Of a stretch of 64,000 bases of DNA, positions 48,601-61,500 are shown piece after piece (positions within the stretch are counted from its first letter, which is position 1; each line of letters opens with the position of its first letter). The position numbers were made by a program, and so were the translations under genes. The stretch is from the NCBI GenBank assembly GCA_947561715.1, contig OX387199.1:12343001-12407000 (forward strand), in the 5' to 3' direction. The notes under the pieces are model-generated. The model had not been told where the DNA came from. It saw only the letters and a list, made by a program, of their open reading frames with translations, and did not search any database. Source of the DNA: Ascidia mentula (Eukaryota; Chordata; Ascidiacea; Phlebobranchia; Ascidiidae).

Positions 48601-50785
48601 AAACCAACTTCTGTTTCGTTTTCAAACCTAACACGAAAACGAAATTTTCTTTTGCAAAGGTTTTTCGAAACGAAATTTTGTTTTAAAAACCAAAATTTCG
48701 TTTCCAATTCCCCTTTGCGGCACACGGTCAGATTCGTATGTGAAACAAGATCTTTCATTATCTTTTGGCGTAAATAGTGCAGGATTCACTTTATCACGAT
48801 GAACAATCACGATTTTGCTTTACTTAGATTTAAAACCCGCGAAGTTTCGCTTATTTAGTGTGTGGTGAGAATGTTATCACTGAAATAAACTGTTTTCTAC
48901 GTAAATAACATCATTACACATTGCAGTCGCATAAAACAACTCGAGTAATTCGAAAATGTCACACAATTGTGACGCAATTTCATTGAGGGCTTGTAATATT
49001 TAACTAATTTCTTGGGGGAACCCAAACCAACTTCTGTTTCGTTTTCAAACCTAACACGAAAACGAAATTTCCTTTGGCAAAGGTTATTCGAAACGAAATT
49101 TTGTTTTAAAAACCAAAATTTCGTTTCCAATTCCCCTTTGCGGCACACGGTCAGATTCGTATGTGAAACAAGATCTTTCATCATCTTTTGGCGTAAATAG
49201 TGCAGGATTCACTTTATCACGATGAACAATCACGATTTTGCTTTACTTAGATTTAAAACCCGCGAAGTTTCGCTTATTTAGTTTGTGGTGAGAATGTTAT
49301 CACTGAAATAAACTGTTTTCTACGTAAATAACATCATTACACATTACAGTCGCATAAAACAACTCGAGTAATTCGAAAATGTCACACAATTGTGACGCAA
49401 TTTCATTGAGGGCTTGTAATATTTAACTAATTTCTTGGGGGAACCCAAACCAACTTCTGTTTCGTTTTCAAACCTAACACGAAAACGAAATTTCCTTTGG
49501 CAAAGGTTATTCGAAACGAAATTTTGTTTTAAAAACCAAAATTTCGTTTCCAATTCCCCTTTGCGGCACACGGTCAGATTCGTATGTGAAACAAGATCTT
49601 TCATCATCTTTTGGCGTAAATAGTGCAGGATTCACTTTATCACGATGAACAATCACGATTTTGCTTTACTTAGATTTAAAACCCGCGAAGTTTCGCTTAT
49701 TTAGTGTGTGGTGAGAATGTTATCACTGAAATAAACTGTTTTCTACGTAAATAACATCATTACACATTACAGTCGCATAAAACAACTCGAGTAATTCGAA
49801 AATGTCACACAATTGTGACGCAATTTCATTGTGGGCTTGTAATATTTAACTAATTTCTTGGGGGAACCCAAACCAACTTCTGTTTCGTTTTCAAACCTAA
49901 CACGAAAACGAAATTTCCTTTTGCAAAGGTTATTCGAAACGAATTTTTGTTTTAAAAACCAAAATTTCGTTTCCAATTCCCCTTTGCGGCACACGGTCAG
50001 ATTCGTATGTGAAACAAGATCTTTCATCATCTTTTGGCGTAAATAGTGCAGGATTCACTTTATCACGATGAACAATCACGATTTTGCTTTACTTGGATGT
50101 AAAACCCGCGAAATTTCGCTTATTTAGTGCGTGGTGATAATGTTATCACTGAAATAAACTGTTTTCTACGTAAATAACATCATTACACTTTACAGTCGCG
50201 TAAAACAACTCGAGTATTTCGAAATGGCACGCAATTGTGTCTCAATTTCATTTAAGTTTTGTAATATTAAACTAATTTCTTGGGGGAACCCAAACCAACT
50301 TCTATTTCGCTTTCAAACCTAACACGAAAACGAAATTTCGTTTCGCAAACGTTATTCGAAACGAAATTTTGTTTTTAAAACCAAAATTTCGTTTCCAATT
50401 CCCCTTTGCGGCACACGGTCAGATTCGTATGTGAAACAGGATCTTTCATCATCTTTTGGCGTAAATAGTGCAGGATTCACTTCATCACCATGAACAATCA
50501 CGATTTTGCTTTACTTGGATGTAAAACCCGCGAAATTTCGATTATTTAGTGCGTGGTGATAATGTTATCACTGAAATCAACTGTTTTCTACGTAAATAAC
50601 ATCATTACACTTTACAGTCGCGTAAAACAACTCGAGTATTTCGAAATGGCACGCAATTGTGTCTCAATTTCATTTAAGTTTTGTAATATTAAACTAATTT
50701 CTTGGGGGAACCCAAACCAACTTCTATTTCGCTTTCAAACCTAACACGAAAACGAAATTTCGTTTCGCAAACGTTAATCGAAACG

Positions 50786-51041
50786 AAAAAAAAACAAAAT
50801 TTTGATTTTAAAATGCAAGTGTGTTTTGATACAAAATTTCCTCCAAACCGACATGTATCGCTCAAGGGCATCATCAAGTGCCCATTAAATTACAATTTTT
50901 TTTTGTTTTTTAGCATTATGTTTTTACCCAAAATTTCGTTTTTGTATATCGTTTCGAAACGAAAAAGTGTCATACGAAACGAAATTTCGTTTTTCAAAAC
51001 GAAAGACAAAACGAAATGAAGAAACTCCATGCATTTAGATA
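50786..51041. other. Right edge of the insert, palindromic A/T-rich, no gene seen
   Basis: The satellite breaks off after gttaatcgaaacg. The following ~255 bp hold a unique stretch (gtgttttgatacaaaatttcc ... caagtgcccatt) and then repeated gaaacgaaatttcgttttt-type palindromes at 50930-51015, similar to the motif at the left edge near 26050. No ORF or RNA gene is recognised. Confidence 0.5.
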
Positions 51042-51053
51042 GGCTGACCATGC
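51042..51053 (-). other. Candidate right terminus of the 25-kb insert
   Basis: ggctgaccatgc abuts the first satellite base at 51054. Inverted, it reads gcatggtcagcc and resembles the left edge gcacggtccgac in 9 of 12 positions. See the left terminus for the caveats. Confidence 0.3.
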
Positions 51054-51399
51054 CCATCTTGCAGTATATGACTTTTCGATAAAAAATATTTTTTTTCATT
51101 ACAAGCTTTATTATACAGTGGAAAACGCTGGTACTCCAGTATTGCTTTTGCGGTTGCACAACGTATGTAACTATGCGATTTCAGCACTTGTCCATTTTGC
51201 AGTATATGACTTTTCGATAAAAAATATTTTTTTTCAGTACAAGCTTTATTATACAGTGGAAAACGCTGATACTCCAGTATTGCGTTTGCGGTTGCACAAC
51301 GTATGTAACTATGCGATTTCAGCACTTGTCCATTTTGCAGTATATGACTTTTCGATAAAAAATATTTTTTTTCAGTACAAGCTTTATTATACAGTGGAA

Positions 51400-54300
51400 A
51401 ACGCTGATACTCCAGTATTGCGTTTGCGGTTGCACAACGTATGTAACTATGCGATTTCAGCACTTGTCCATTTTGCAGTATATGACTTTTCGATAAAAAA
51501 TATTTTTTTTCAGTACAAGCTTTATTATACAGTGGAAAACGCTGATACTCCAGTACTGAGTTTGCGGTTGCACAAAGTATGTAACCATGCGATTTCAGCA
51601 CTTGTCCATTTTGCAGTATATGACTCTTCGATAAAAAATATTTTTTTTCAGTACAAGCTTTATTATACAGTGGAAAACGCTGATACTGCAGTATTGCGTT
51701 TGCGGTTGCACAACGTATGTAACTATGCGATTCCAGCACTTGTCCATTTTGCAGTATATGACTTTTCGATAAAAAATATTTTTTTTTCAGTACAAGCCTT
51801 ATTATACAGTGGAAAACGCTGATACTCCAGTACTGAGTTTGCGGTTGCACAAAGTATGTAACCATGCGATTTCAGCACTTGTCCATTTTGCAGTATATGA
51901 CTTTTCGATAAAAAATATTTTTTTTCAGTACAAGCTTTATTATACAGTGGAAAACGCTGATACTCCAGTATTGCGTTTGCGGTTGCACAACGTATGTAAC
52001 TATGCGATTTCAGCACTTGTCCATTTTGCAGTATATGACTTTTCGATAAAAAATATTTTTTTTCTGTACAAGCTTTATTATACAGTGGAAAACGCTGATA
52101 CTCCAGTACTGAGTTTGCGGTTGCACAAAGTATGTAACCATGCGATTTCAGCACTTGTCCATTTTGCAGTATATGACTTTTCGATAAAAAATATTTTTTT
52201 TCAGTACAAGCTTTATTATACAGTGGAAAACGCTGATACTCCAGTATTGCGTTTGCGGTTGCACAACGTATGTAACTATGCGCTTTCAGCACTTGTCCAT
52301 TTTGCAGTACATGACTTTTCGATAAAAAATATTTTTTTTCAGTACAAGCTTTATTATACAGTGGAAAACGCTGATACTCCAGTATTGCGTTTGCGGTTGC
52401 ACAACGTATGTAACTATGCGCTTTCAGCACTTGTCCATTTTGCAGTATATGACTTTTCGATAAAAAATATTTTTTTTCAGGTCAAGCTTTATTATACAGT
52501 GGAAAACGCTGATACTCCAGTACTGAGTTTGCGGTTGCACAACGTATGTAACCATGCGATTTCAGCAATTGTCCATTTTGCAGTATATGACTTTTCGATA
52601 AAAAATATTTTTTTTCAGTACAAGCTTTATTATACATTGGAAAACGCTGATACTCCAGTACTGAGTTTGCGGTTGCACAACGTATGTAACTATGCGCTTT
52701 CAGCACCTTGTCCATTTTGCAGTATATGACTTTTCGATAAAAAATATTTTTTTTCAGTACAAGCTTTATTATGCAGTGGAAAACGCTGATACTCCAGTAC
52801 TGAGTTTGCGGTTGCACAACGTATGTAACTATGCGCTTTCAGCACTTGTCCATTTTGCAGTATATGACTTTTCGATAAAAAATATTTTTTTTCAGTACAA
52901 GCTTTATTATGCAGTGGAAAACGCTGATACTCCAGTACTGAGTTTGCGGTTGCACAACGTATGTAACTATGCGATTTCAGCACTTGTCCATTTTGCAGTA
53001 TACGACTTTTCGATAAAAAACATTTTTTTTCAGTACAAGCTTTATTATACATTGGAAAACGCTGATACTCCAGTTTTGCGTTTGCGGTTGCACAACGTAT
53101 GTAACTATGCGCTTTCAGCACTTGTCCATTTTGCAGTATATGACTTTTCGATAAAAAATATTTTTTTTCAGTACAAGCTTTATTATACAGTGGAAAACGC
53201 TGATACTCCAGTACTGAGTTTGCGGTTGCACAACGTATGTAACCATGCGATTTCAGCACTTGTCCATTTTTCAGTATATGACTTTTCGATAAAAAATATT
53301 TTTTTTCAGTACAAGCTTTATTATACAGTGGAAAACGCTGATACTCCAGTACTGAGTTTGCGGTTGCACAACGTATGTAACTATGCGATTTCAGCACTTG
53401 TCCATCTTGCAGTATATGACTTTTCGATAAAAAATATTTTTTTTCATTACAAGCTTTATTATACAGTGGAAAACGCTGGTACTCCAGTATTGCTTTTGCG
53501 GTTGCACAACGTATTTAACTATGCGATTTCAGCACTTGTCCATTTTGCAGTATATGACTTTTCGATAAAAAATATTTTTTTTCAGTACAAGCTTTATTAT
53601 ACAGTGGAAAACGCTGATACTCCAGTATTGCGTTTGCGGTTGCACAACGTATGTAACTATGCGATTTCAGCACTTGTCCATTTTGCAGTATATGACTTTT
53701 CGATAAAAAATATTTTTTTTCAGTACAAGCTTTATTATACAGTGGAAAACGCTGATACTCCAGTATTGCGTTTGCGGTTGCACAACGTATGTAACTATGC
53801 GATTTCAGCACTTGTCCATTTTGCAGTATATGACTTTTCGATAAAAAATATTTTTTTTCAGTACAAGCTTTATTATACAGTGGAAAACGCTGATACTCCA
53901 GTATTGCGTTTGCGGTTGCACAACGTATGTAACTATGCGATTTCAGCACTTGTCCATTTTGCAGTATATGACTTTTCGATAAAAAATATTTTTTTTCAGT
54001 ACAAGCTTTATTATACAGTGGAAAACGCTGATACTCCAGTACTGAGTTTGCGGTTGCACAAAGTATGTAACCATGCGATTTCAGCACTTGTCCATTTTGC
54101 AGTATATGACTCTTCGATAAAAAATATTTTTTTTCAGTACAAGCTTTATTATACAGTGGAAAACGCTGATACTGCAGTATTGCGTTTGCGGTTGCACAAC
54201 GTATGTAACTATGCGATTCCAGCACTTGTGCATTTTGCAGTATATGACTTTTCGATAAAAAATATTTTTTTTTCAGTACAAGCCTTATTATACAGTGGAA

Positions 54301-56250
54301 AACGCTGATACTCCAGTACTGAGTTTGCGGTTGCACAAAGTATGTAACCATGCGATTTCAGCACTTGTCCATTTTGCAGTATATGACTTTTCGATAAAAA
54401 ATATTTTTTTTCAGTACAAGCTTTATTATACAGTGGAAAACGCTGATACTCCAGTATTGCGTTTGCGGTTGCACAACGTATGTAACTATGCGATTTCAGC
54501 ACTTGTCCATTTTGCAGTATATGACTTTTCGATAAAAAATATTTTTTTTCAGTACAAGCTTTATTATACAGTGGAAAACGCTGATACTCCAGTACTGAGT
54601 TTGCGGTTGCACAAAGTATGTAACCATGCGATTTCAGCACTTGTCCATTTTGCAGTATATGACTTTTCGATAAAAAATATTTTTTTTCAGTACAAGCTTT
54701 ATTATACAGTGGAAAACGCTGATACTCCAGTATTGCGTTTGCGGTTGCACAACGTATGTAACTATGCGCTTTCAGCACTTGTCCATTTTGCAGTACATGA
54801 CTTTTCGATAAAAAATATTTTTTTTCAGTACAAGCTTTATTATACAGTGGAAAACGCTGATACTCCAGTATTGCGTTTGCGGTTGCACAACGTATGTAAC
54901 TATGCGCTTTCAGCACTTGTCCATTTTGCAGTATATGACTTTTCGATAAAAAATATTTTTTTTCAGGTCAAGCTTTATTATACAGTGGAAAACGCTGATA
55001 CTCCAGTACTGAGTTTGCGGTTGCACAACGTATGTAACCATGCGATTTCAGCAATTGTCCATTTTGCAGTATATGACTTTTCGATAAAAAATATTTTTTT
55101 TCAGTACAAGCTTTATTATACATTGGAAAACGCTGATACTCCAGTACTGAGTTTGCGGTTGCACAACGTATGTAACTATGCGCTTTCAGCACCTTGTCCA
55201 TTTTGCAGTATATGACTTTTCGATAAAAAATATTTTTTTTCAGTACAAGCTTTATTATGCAGTGGAAAACGCTGATACTCCAGTACTGAGTTTGCGGTTG
55301 CACAACGTATGTAACTATGCGCTTTCAGCACTTGTCCATTTTGCAGTATATGACTTTTCGATAAAAAATATTTTTTTTCAGTACAAGCTTTATTATGCAG
55401 TGGAAAACGCTGATACTCCAGTACTGAGTTTGCGGTTGCACAACGTATGTAACTATGCGATTTCAGCACTTGTCCATTTTGCAGTATACGACTTTTCGAT
55501 AAAAAACATTTTTTTTCAGTACAAGCTTTATTATACATTGGAAAACGCTGATACTCCAGTTTTGCGTTTGCGGTTGCACAACGTATGTAACTATGCGCTT
55601 TCAGCACTTGTCCATTTTGCAGTATATGACTTTTCGATAAAAAATATTTTTTTTCAGTACAAGCTTTATTATACAGTGGAAAACGCTGATACTCCAGTAC
55701 TGAGTTTGCGGTTGCACAACGTATGTAACCATGCGATTTCAGCACTTGTCCATTTTTCAGTATATGACTTTTCGATAAAAAATATTTTTTTTCAGTACAA
55801 GCTTTATTATACAGTGGAAAACGCTGATACTCCAGTACTGAGTTTGCGGTTGCACAACGTATGTAACTATGCGATTTCAGCACTTGTCCATCTTGCAGTA
55901 TATGACTTTTCGATAAAAAATATTTTTTTTCATTACAAGCTTTATTATACAGTGGAAAACGCTGGTACTCCAGTATTGCTTTTGCGGTTGCACAACGTAT
56001 TTAACTATGCGATTTCAGCACTTGTCCATTTTGCAGTATATGACTTTTCGATAAAAAATATTTTTTTTCAGTACAAGCTTTATTATACAGTGGAAAACGC
56101 TGATACTCCAGTATTGCGTTTGCGGTTGCACAACGTATGTAACTATGCGATTTCAGCACTTGTCCATTTTGCAGTATATGACTTTTCGATAAAAAATATT
56201 TTTTTTCAGTACAAGCTTTATTATACAGTGGAAAACGCTGATACTCCAGT
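51400..56250. repeat. Tandem duplication of an 18-monomer block (2,486 bp) in the right arm
   Basis: Rare variants recur at 2,486 bp, which is 18 x 138 plus two 1-bp insertions carried in both copies: the 9-T tract near 51780 and 54266, and the agcaccttgtcc variant near 52703 and 55189. Other shared markers are caggtcaagc (52477/54963) and cagcaattgtcc (52564/55050). The two copies differ at only a few sites (for example gtccattt/gtgcattt near 51741/54227 and tttctg/tttcag near 52072/54558), so the duplication is recent. Confidence 0.88.
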
Positions 56251-58599
56251 ATTGCGTTTGCGGTTGCACAACGTATGTAACTATGCGCTTTCAGCACTTG
56301 TCCATTTTGCAGTATATGACTTTTCGATAAAAAATATTTTTTTTCAGTACAAGCTTTATTATACAGTGGACAACGCTGATACTCCAGTATTGCGTTTGCG
56401 GTTGCACAACGTATGTAACTATGCGCTTTCAGCACTAGTCCATTTTGCAGTATATGACTTTTCGATAAAAAATATTTTTTTTCAGTACAAGCTTTATTAT
56501 ACAGTGGAAAACGCTGATACTCCAGTACTGAGTTTGCGGTTGCACAACGTATGTAACTATGCGCTTTCAGCACTTGTCCATTTTGCAGTATATGACTTTT
56601 TGATAAAAAATATTTTTTTTCAGTACAAGCTTTATTATACAGTGGAAAACGCTGATACCCCAGTACTGAGTTTGCGGTTGCACAACGTATGTAACCATGC
56701 GATTTCAGCACTTGTCCATTTTGCAGTATACGACTATTCGGTAAAAAATATTTTTTTTCAGTACAAGCTTTGTTATACAGTGGAAAACGCTGATACTCAA
56801 GTTTTGCGTTTGCGGTTGCACAACGTATGTAACTATGCGCTTTCAGCACTTGTCCATTTTGCAGTATATGACTTTTCGATAAAAAATATTTTTTTTCAGT
56901 ACAAGCTTTATTATACAGTGGAAAACGCTGATACTCCAGTACTGAGTTTGCGGTTGCACAACGTATGTAACTATGCGATTTCAGCACTTGTCCATTTTGC
57001 AGTATACGACTTTTCGGTAAAAAATATTTTATTTCAGTACAAGCTTTATTATACAGTGGAAAACGCTGGTACTCCAGCATTGCTTTTGCGGTTGCACAAC
57101 GTATGTAACTATGCGATTTCAGCACTTGTCCATTTTGCAGTATATGACTTTTCGACAAAAAATAGTTTTTTTTCTGTACAAGCTTTATTATACAGTGGAA
57201 AAGGCTGATACTCCAGTATTGCGTTTGCGGTTGCACAATGTATGTAATTATGCGATTTCAGCACTTGTCCATTTTGCAGTATATGACTTTTCGATAAAAA
57301 ATGTTTTTTTTCAGTACAAGCTTTATTATACAGTGGAAAACGCTGATACTCCAGTAATGAGTTTGCGGTTGCACAACGTATGTAACTATGCGATTTCAGC
57401 ACTTGTCCATCTTGCAGTATATGACTTTTCGATAAAAAATATTTTTTTTCATTACAAGTTTTATTATACAGTGGAAAACGCTGGTACTCCAGTATTGCTT
57501 TTGCGGTTGCACAACGTATGTAACTATGCGATTTCAGCACTTGTCCATTTTGCAGTATATGACTTTTCGATAAAAAATATTTTTTTTCAGTACAAGCTTT
57601 ATTATACAGTGGAAAACGCTGATACTCCAGTATTGCGTTTGCGGTTGCACAACGTATGTAACTATGCGATTTCAGCACTTGTCCATTTTGCAGTATATGA
57701 CTTTTCGATAAAAAATATTTTTTTTCAGTACAAGCTTTATTATACAGTGGAAAACGCTGATACTCCAGTATTGCGTTTGCGGTTGCACAACGTATGTAAC
57801 TATGCGCTTTCAGCACTTGTCCATTTTGCAGTACATGACTTTTCGATAAAAAATGTTTGTTTTCAGTACAAGCTTTATTATACAGTGGAAAACGCTGATA
57901 CTCCAGTATTGCGTTTGCGGTTGCACAACGTATGTAACTATGCGCTTTCAGCACTTGTCCATTTTGCAGTATATGACTTTTCGATAAAAAATATTTTTTT
58001 TCAGTACAAGCTTTATTATACAGTGGAAAACGCTGATACTCCAGTACTGAGTTTGCGGTTGCACAACGTATGTAACCATGCGATTTCAGCACTTGTCCAT
58101 TTTGCAGTATATGACTTTTCGATAAAAAATATTTTTTTTCAGTACAAGCTTTATTATACATTGGAAAACGCTGATACTCCAGTACTGAGTTTGCGGTTGC
58201 ACAACGTATGTAACCATGCGATTTCAGCACTTGTCCATTTTGCAGTATACGACTTTTCGGTAAAAAATATTTTTTTTCAGTACAAGCTTTATTATACAGT
58301 GGAAAACGCTGATACTCCAGTACTGAGTTTGCGGTTGCACAACGTATGTAACTGTGCGCTTTCAGCACTTGTCCATTTTGCAGTATATGACTTTTCGATA
58401 AAAAATATTTTTTTTCAGTACAAGCTTTATTATACAGTGGAAAACGCTGATACTCCAGTACTGAGTTTGCGGTTGCACAACGTATGTAACTATGCGCTTT
58501 CAGCATTTGTCCATTTTGCAGTATATGACTTTTCGACAAAAATTTTTTTTTTTCTGTACAAGCTTTATTATACCGTGGAAAACGCTGATACTCCAGTAC

Positions 58600-61500
58600 T
58601 GAGTTTGCGGTTGCACAACGTATGTAACTATGCGATTTCAGCACTTGTCCATTTTGCAGTATATGAATTTTCGATAAAAAATATTTTTTGTCAGTACAAG
58701 CTTTATTATACAGTGGAAAACGCTGATACTCCAGTACTGAGTTTGCGGTTGCACAACGTATGTAACCATGCGATTTCAGCACTTGTCCATTTTGAAGTAT
58801 ACGACTTTTCGGTAAAAAATATATTTTATTCAGTACAAGCTTTATTATACGGTGGAAAACGCTGATACTCCAGTATTGCGTTTGCGGTTGCACAACGTAT
58901 GTAACTATGCGCTTTCAGCACTTGTCCATTTTGCAGTATATGACTTTTCGATAAAAAATATTTTTTTTCAGTACAAGCTTTATTATACAGTGGAAAACGC
59001 TGATACTCCAGTACTGAGTTTGCGGTTGCACAACGTATGTAACTATGCGCTTTCAGCACTTGTCCATTTTGCAGTATATGACTTTTCGATAAAAAATATT
59101 TTTTTTCAGTACAAGCTTTATTATACAGTGGAAAACGCTGATACTCCAGTACTGAGTTTGCGGTTGCACAACGTATGTAACTATGCGCTTTCAGCACTTG
59201 TCCATTTTGCAGTATATGACTTTTCGATAAAAAATATTTTTTTTCAGTACAAGCTTTATTATACAGTGGAAAACGCTGATACCCCAGTACTGAGTTTGCG
59301 GTTGCACAACGTATGTAACTATGCGATTTCAGCACTTGTCCATCTTGCAGTATATGACTTTTCGATAAAAAATATTTTTTTTCATTACAAGCTTTATTAT
59401 ACAGTGGAAAACGCTGGTACTCCAGTATTGCTTTTGCGGTTGCACAACGTATGTAACTATGCGATTTCAGCACTTGTCCATTTTGCAGTATATGACTTTT
59501 CGATAAAAAATATTTTTTTTCAGTACAAGCTTTATTATACAGTGGAAAACGCTGATACTCCAGTATTGCGTTTGCGGTTGCACAACGTATGTAACTATGC
59601 GCTTTCAGCACTTGTCCATTTTGCAGTATATGACTTTTCGATAAAAAATATTTTTTTTCAGTACAAGCTTTATTATACAGTGGACAACGCTGATACTCCA
59701 GTATTGCGTTTGCGGTTGCACAACGTATGTAACCATGCGATTTCAGCACTTGTCAATTTTGCAGTACACGACTATTCGGTAAAAAATATTTTTTTTCAGT
59801 ACAAGCTTTGTTATACAGTGGAAAACGCTGATACTCCAGTTTTGCGTTTGCGGTTGCACAACGTATGTAACTATGCGCTTTCAGCACTTGTCCATTTTGC
59901 AGTATGTGACTTTTCGATAAAAAATGTTTTTTTTCAGTACAAGCTTTATTATACAGTGGAAAACGCTGATACTCCAGTAATGAGTTTGCGGTTGCACAAC
60001 GTATGTAACTATGCGATTTCAGCACTTGTCCATCTTGCAGTATATGACTTTTCGATAAAAAATATTTTTTTTCATTACAAGCTTTATTATACAGTGGAAA
60101 ACGCTGGTACTCCAGTATTGCTTTTGCGGTTGCACAACGTATGTAACTATGCGATTTCAGCACTTGTCCATTTTGCAGTATATGACTTTTCGATAAAAAA
60201 TATTTTTTTTCAGTACAAGCTTTATTATACAGTGGAAAACGCTGATACTCCAGTATTGCGTTTGCGGTTGCACAACGTATGTAACTATGCGATTTCAGCA
60301 CTTGTCCATTTTGCAGTATATGACTTTTCGATAAAAAATATTTTTTTTCAGTACAAGCTTTATTATACAGTGGAAAACGCTGATACTCCAGTACTGAGTT
60401 TGCGGTTGCACAAAGTATGTAACCATGCGATTTCAGCACTTGTCCATTTTGCAGTATATGACTTTTCGATAAAAAATATTTTTTTTCAGTACAAGCTTTA
60501 TTATACAGTGGAAAACGCTGATACTCCAGTATTGCGTTTGCGGTTGCACAACGTATGTAACTATGCGATTTCAGCACTTGTCCATTTTGCAGTATATGAC
60601 TTTTCGATAAAAAATATTTTTTTTCAGTACAAGCTTTATTATACAGTGGAAAACGCTGATACTCCAGTACTGAGTTTGCGGTTGCACAAAGTATGTAACC
60701 ATGCGATTTCAGCACTTGTCTATTTTGCAGTATATGACTCTTCGATAAAAAATATTTTTTTTCAGTACAAGCTTTATTATACAGTGGAAAATGCTGATAC
60801 TCCAGTATTGCGTTTGCGGTTGCACAACGTATGTAACTATGCGATTCCAGCACATGTCCATTTTGCAGTATATGACTTTTCGATAAAAAATATTTTTTTT
60901 CAGTACAAGCCTTATTATAAAGTGGAAAACGCTGATACTCCAGTACTGAGTTTGCGGTTGCACAAAGTATGTAACCATGCGATTTCAGCACTTGTCCATT
61001 TTGCAGTATATGACTTTTCGATAAAAAATATTTTTTTTCAGTACAAGCTTTATTATACAGTGGAAAACGCTGATACTCCAGTATTGCGTTTGCGGTTGCA
61101 CAACGTATGTTACTATGCGATTTCAGCACTTGTCCATTTTGCAGTATATGACTTTTCGATAAAAAATATTTTTTTTCAGTACAAGCTTTATTATACAGTG
61201 GAAAACGCTGATACTCCAGTACTGAGTTTGCGGTTGCACAAAGTATGTAACCATGCGATTTCAGCACTTGTCCATTTTGCAGTATATGACTTTTCGATAA
61301 AAAATATTTTTTTTCAGTACAAGCTTTATTATACAGTGGAAAACGCTGATACTCCAGTATTGCGTTTGCGGTTGCACAACGTATGTAACTATGCGATTTC
61401 AGCACTTGTCCATTTTGCAGTATATGACTTTTCGATAAAAAATATTTTTTTTCAGTACAAGCTTTATTATACAGTGGAAAACGCTGATACTCCAGTACTG

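Larger units (their letters stand above)
39317..50785. repeat. 423-bp satellite, about 27 copies
   Basis: The ~423-bp monomer contains gggggaacccaaaccaactt, acgaaaacgaaatttcgttt, cctttgcggcacacggtcag, tttggcgtaaatagtgcagg and gtgataatgttatcac. Successive copies are 422-424 bp apart (for example 41722 and 42145; 49012, 49435 and 49858). Copies fall into variant types, giving a four-monomer, 1,691-bp higher-order unit over part of the array. One copy near 40745 lacks about 130 bp, having catcatct joined directly to gaaataaactg. The monomer is not a multiple of three in most copies, and its 62-95-codon ORFs on both strands are repeat by-products. Palindromes are dense throughout. Confidence 0.96.
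26020..51053. mobile_element. 25-kb insertion splitting the satellite array; candidate giant tyrosine-recombinase element
   Basis: What is seen: the left arm ends ...cagcacttgtcc at 26019 and the right arm begins ccatcttgcagtatatgac at 51054. In intact copies (about 24,085, 57,410, 60,030 and 63,200) these pieces are contiguous. The variant monomer just left (aatgttttttt, gtaatgagtttg) is in those copies always followed by the variant found just right (ccatcttgcag, cattacaagc, gctggtactcc). Only two bases (CC) are duplicated, or a 5-bp TGTCC/TGCCC near-repeat if one mismatch is allowed. Inference: a discrete 25,034-bp segment entered a pre-existing array. It contains one recognisable gene, a tyrosine-recombinase protein, plus its own repeat families, so a Crypton-like giant element is a reasonable hypothesis. 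A chromosomal rearrangement or assembly join that kept register by chance is the alternative. It contains two nested hAT elements and so is not newly arrived. Confidence 0.55.

Noticed and set aside
39746-50046. Recurring 60-95-codon ORFs on both strands of the 423-bp array
   Set aside because: They repeat with the monomer, overlap each other on opposite strands and shift with 1-bp length changes; no domain is recognisable.
39317-50785. CENP-B box in the 423-bp satellite
   Set aside because: cccgcgaaatttcgc looked suggestive, but the spacing of the TTCG and CGGG parts does not fit the CENP-B consensus on either strand.
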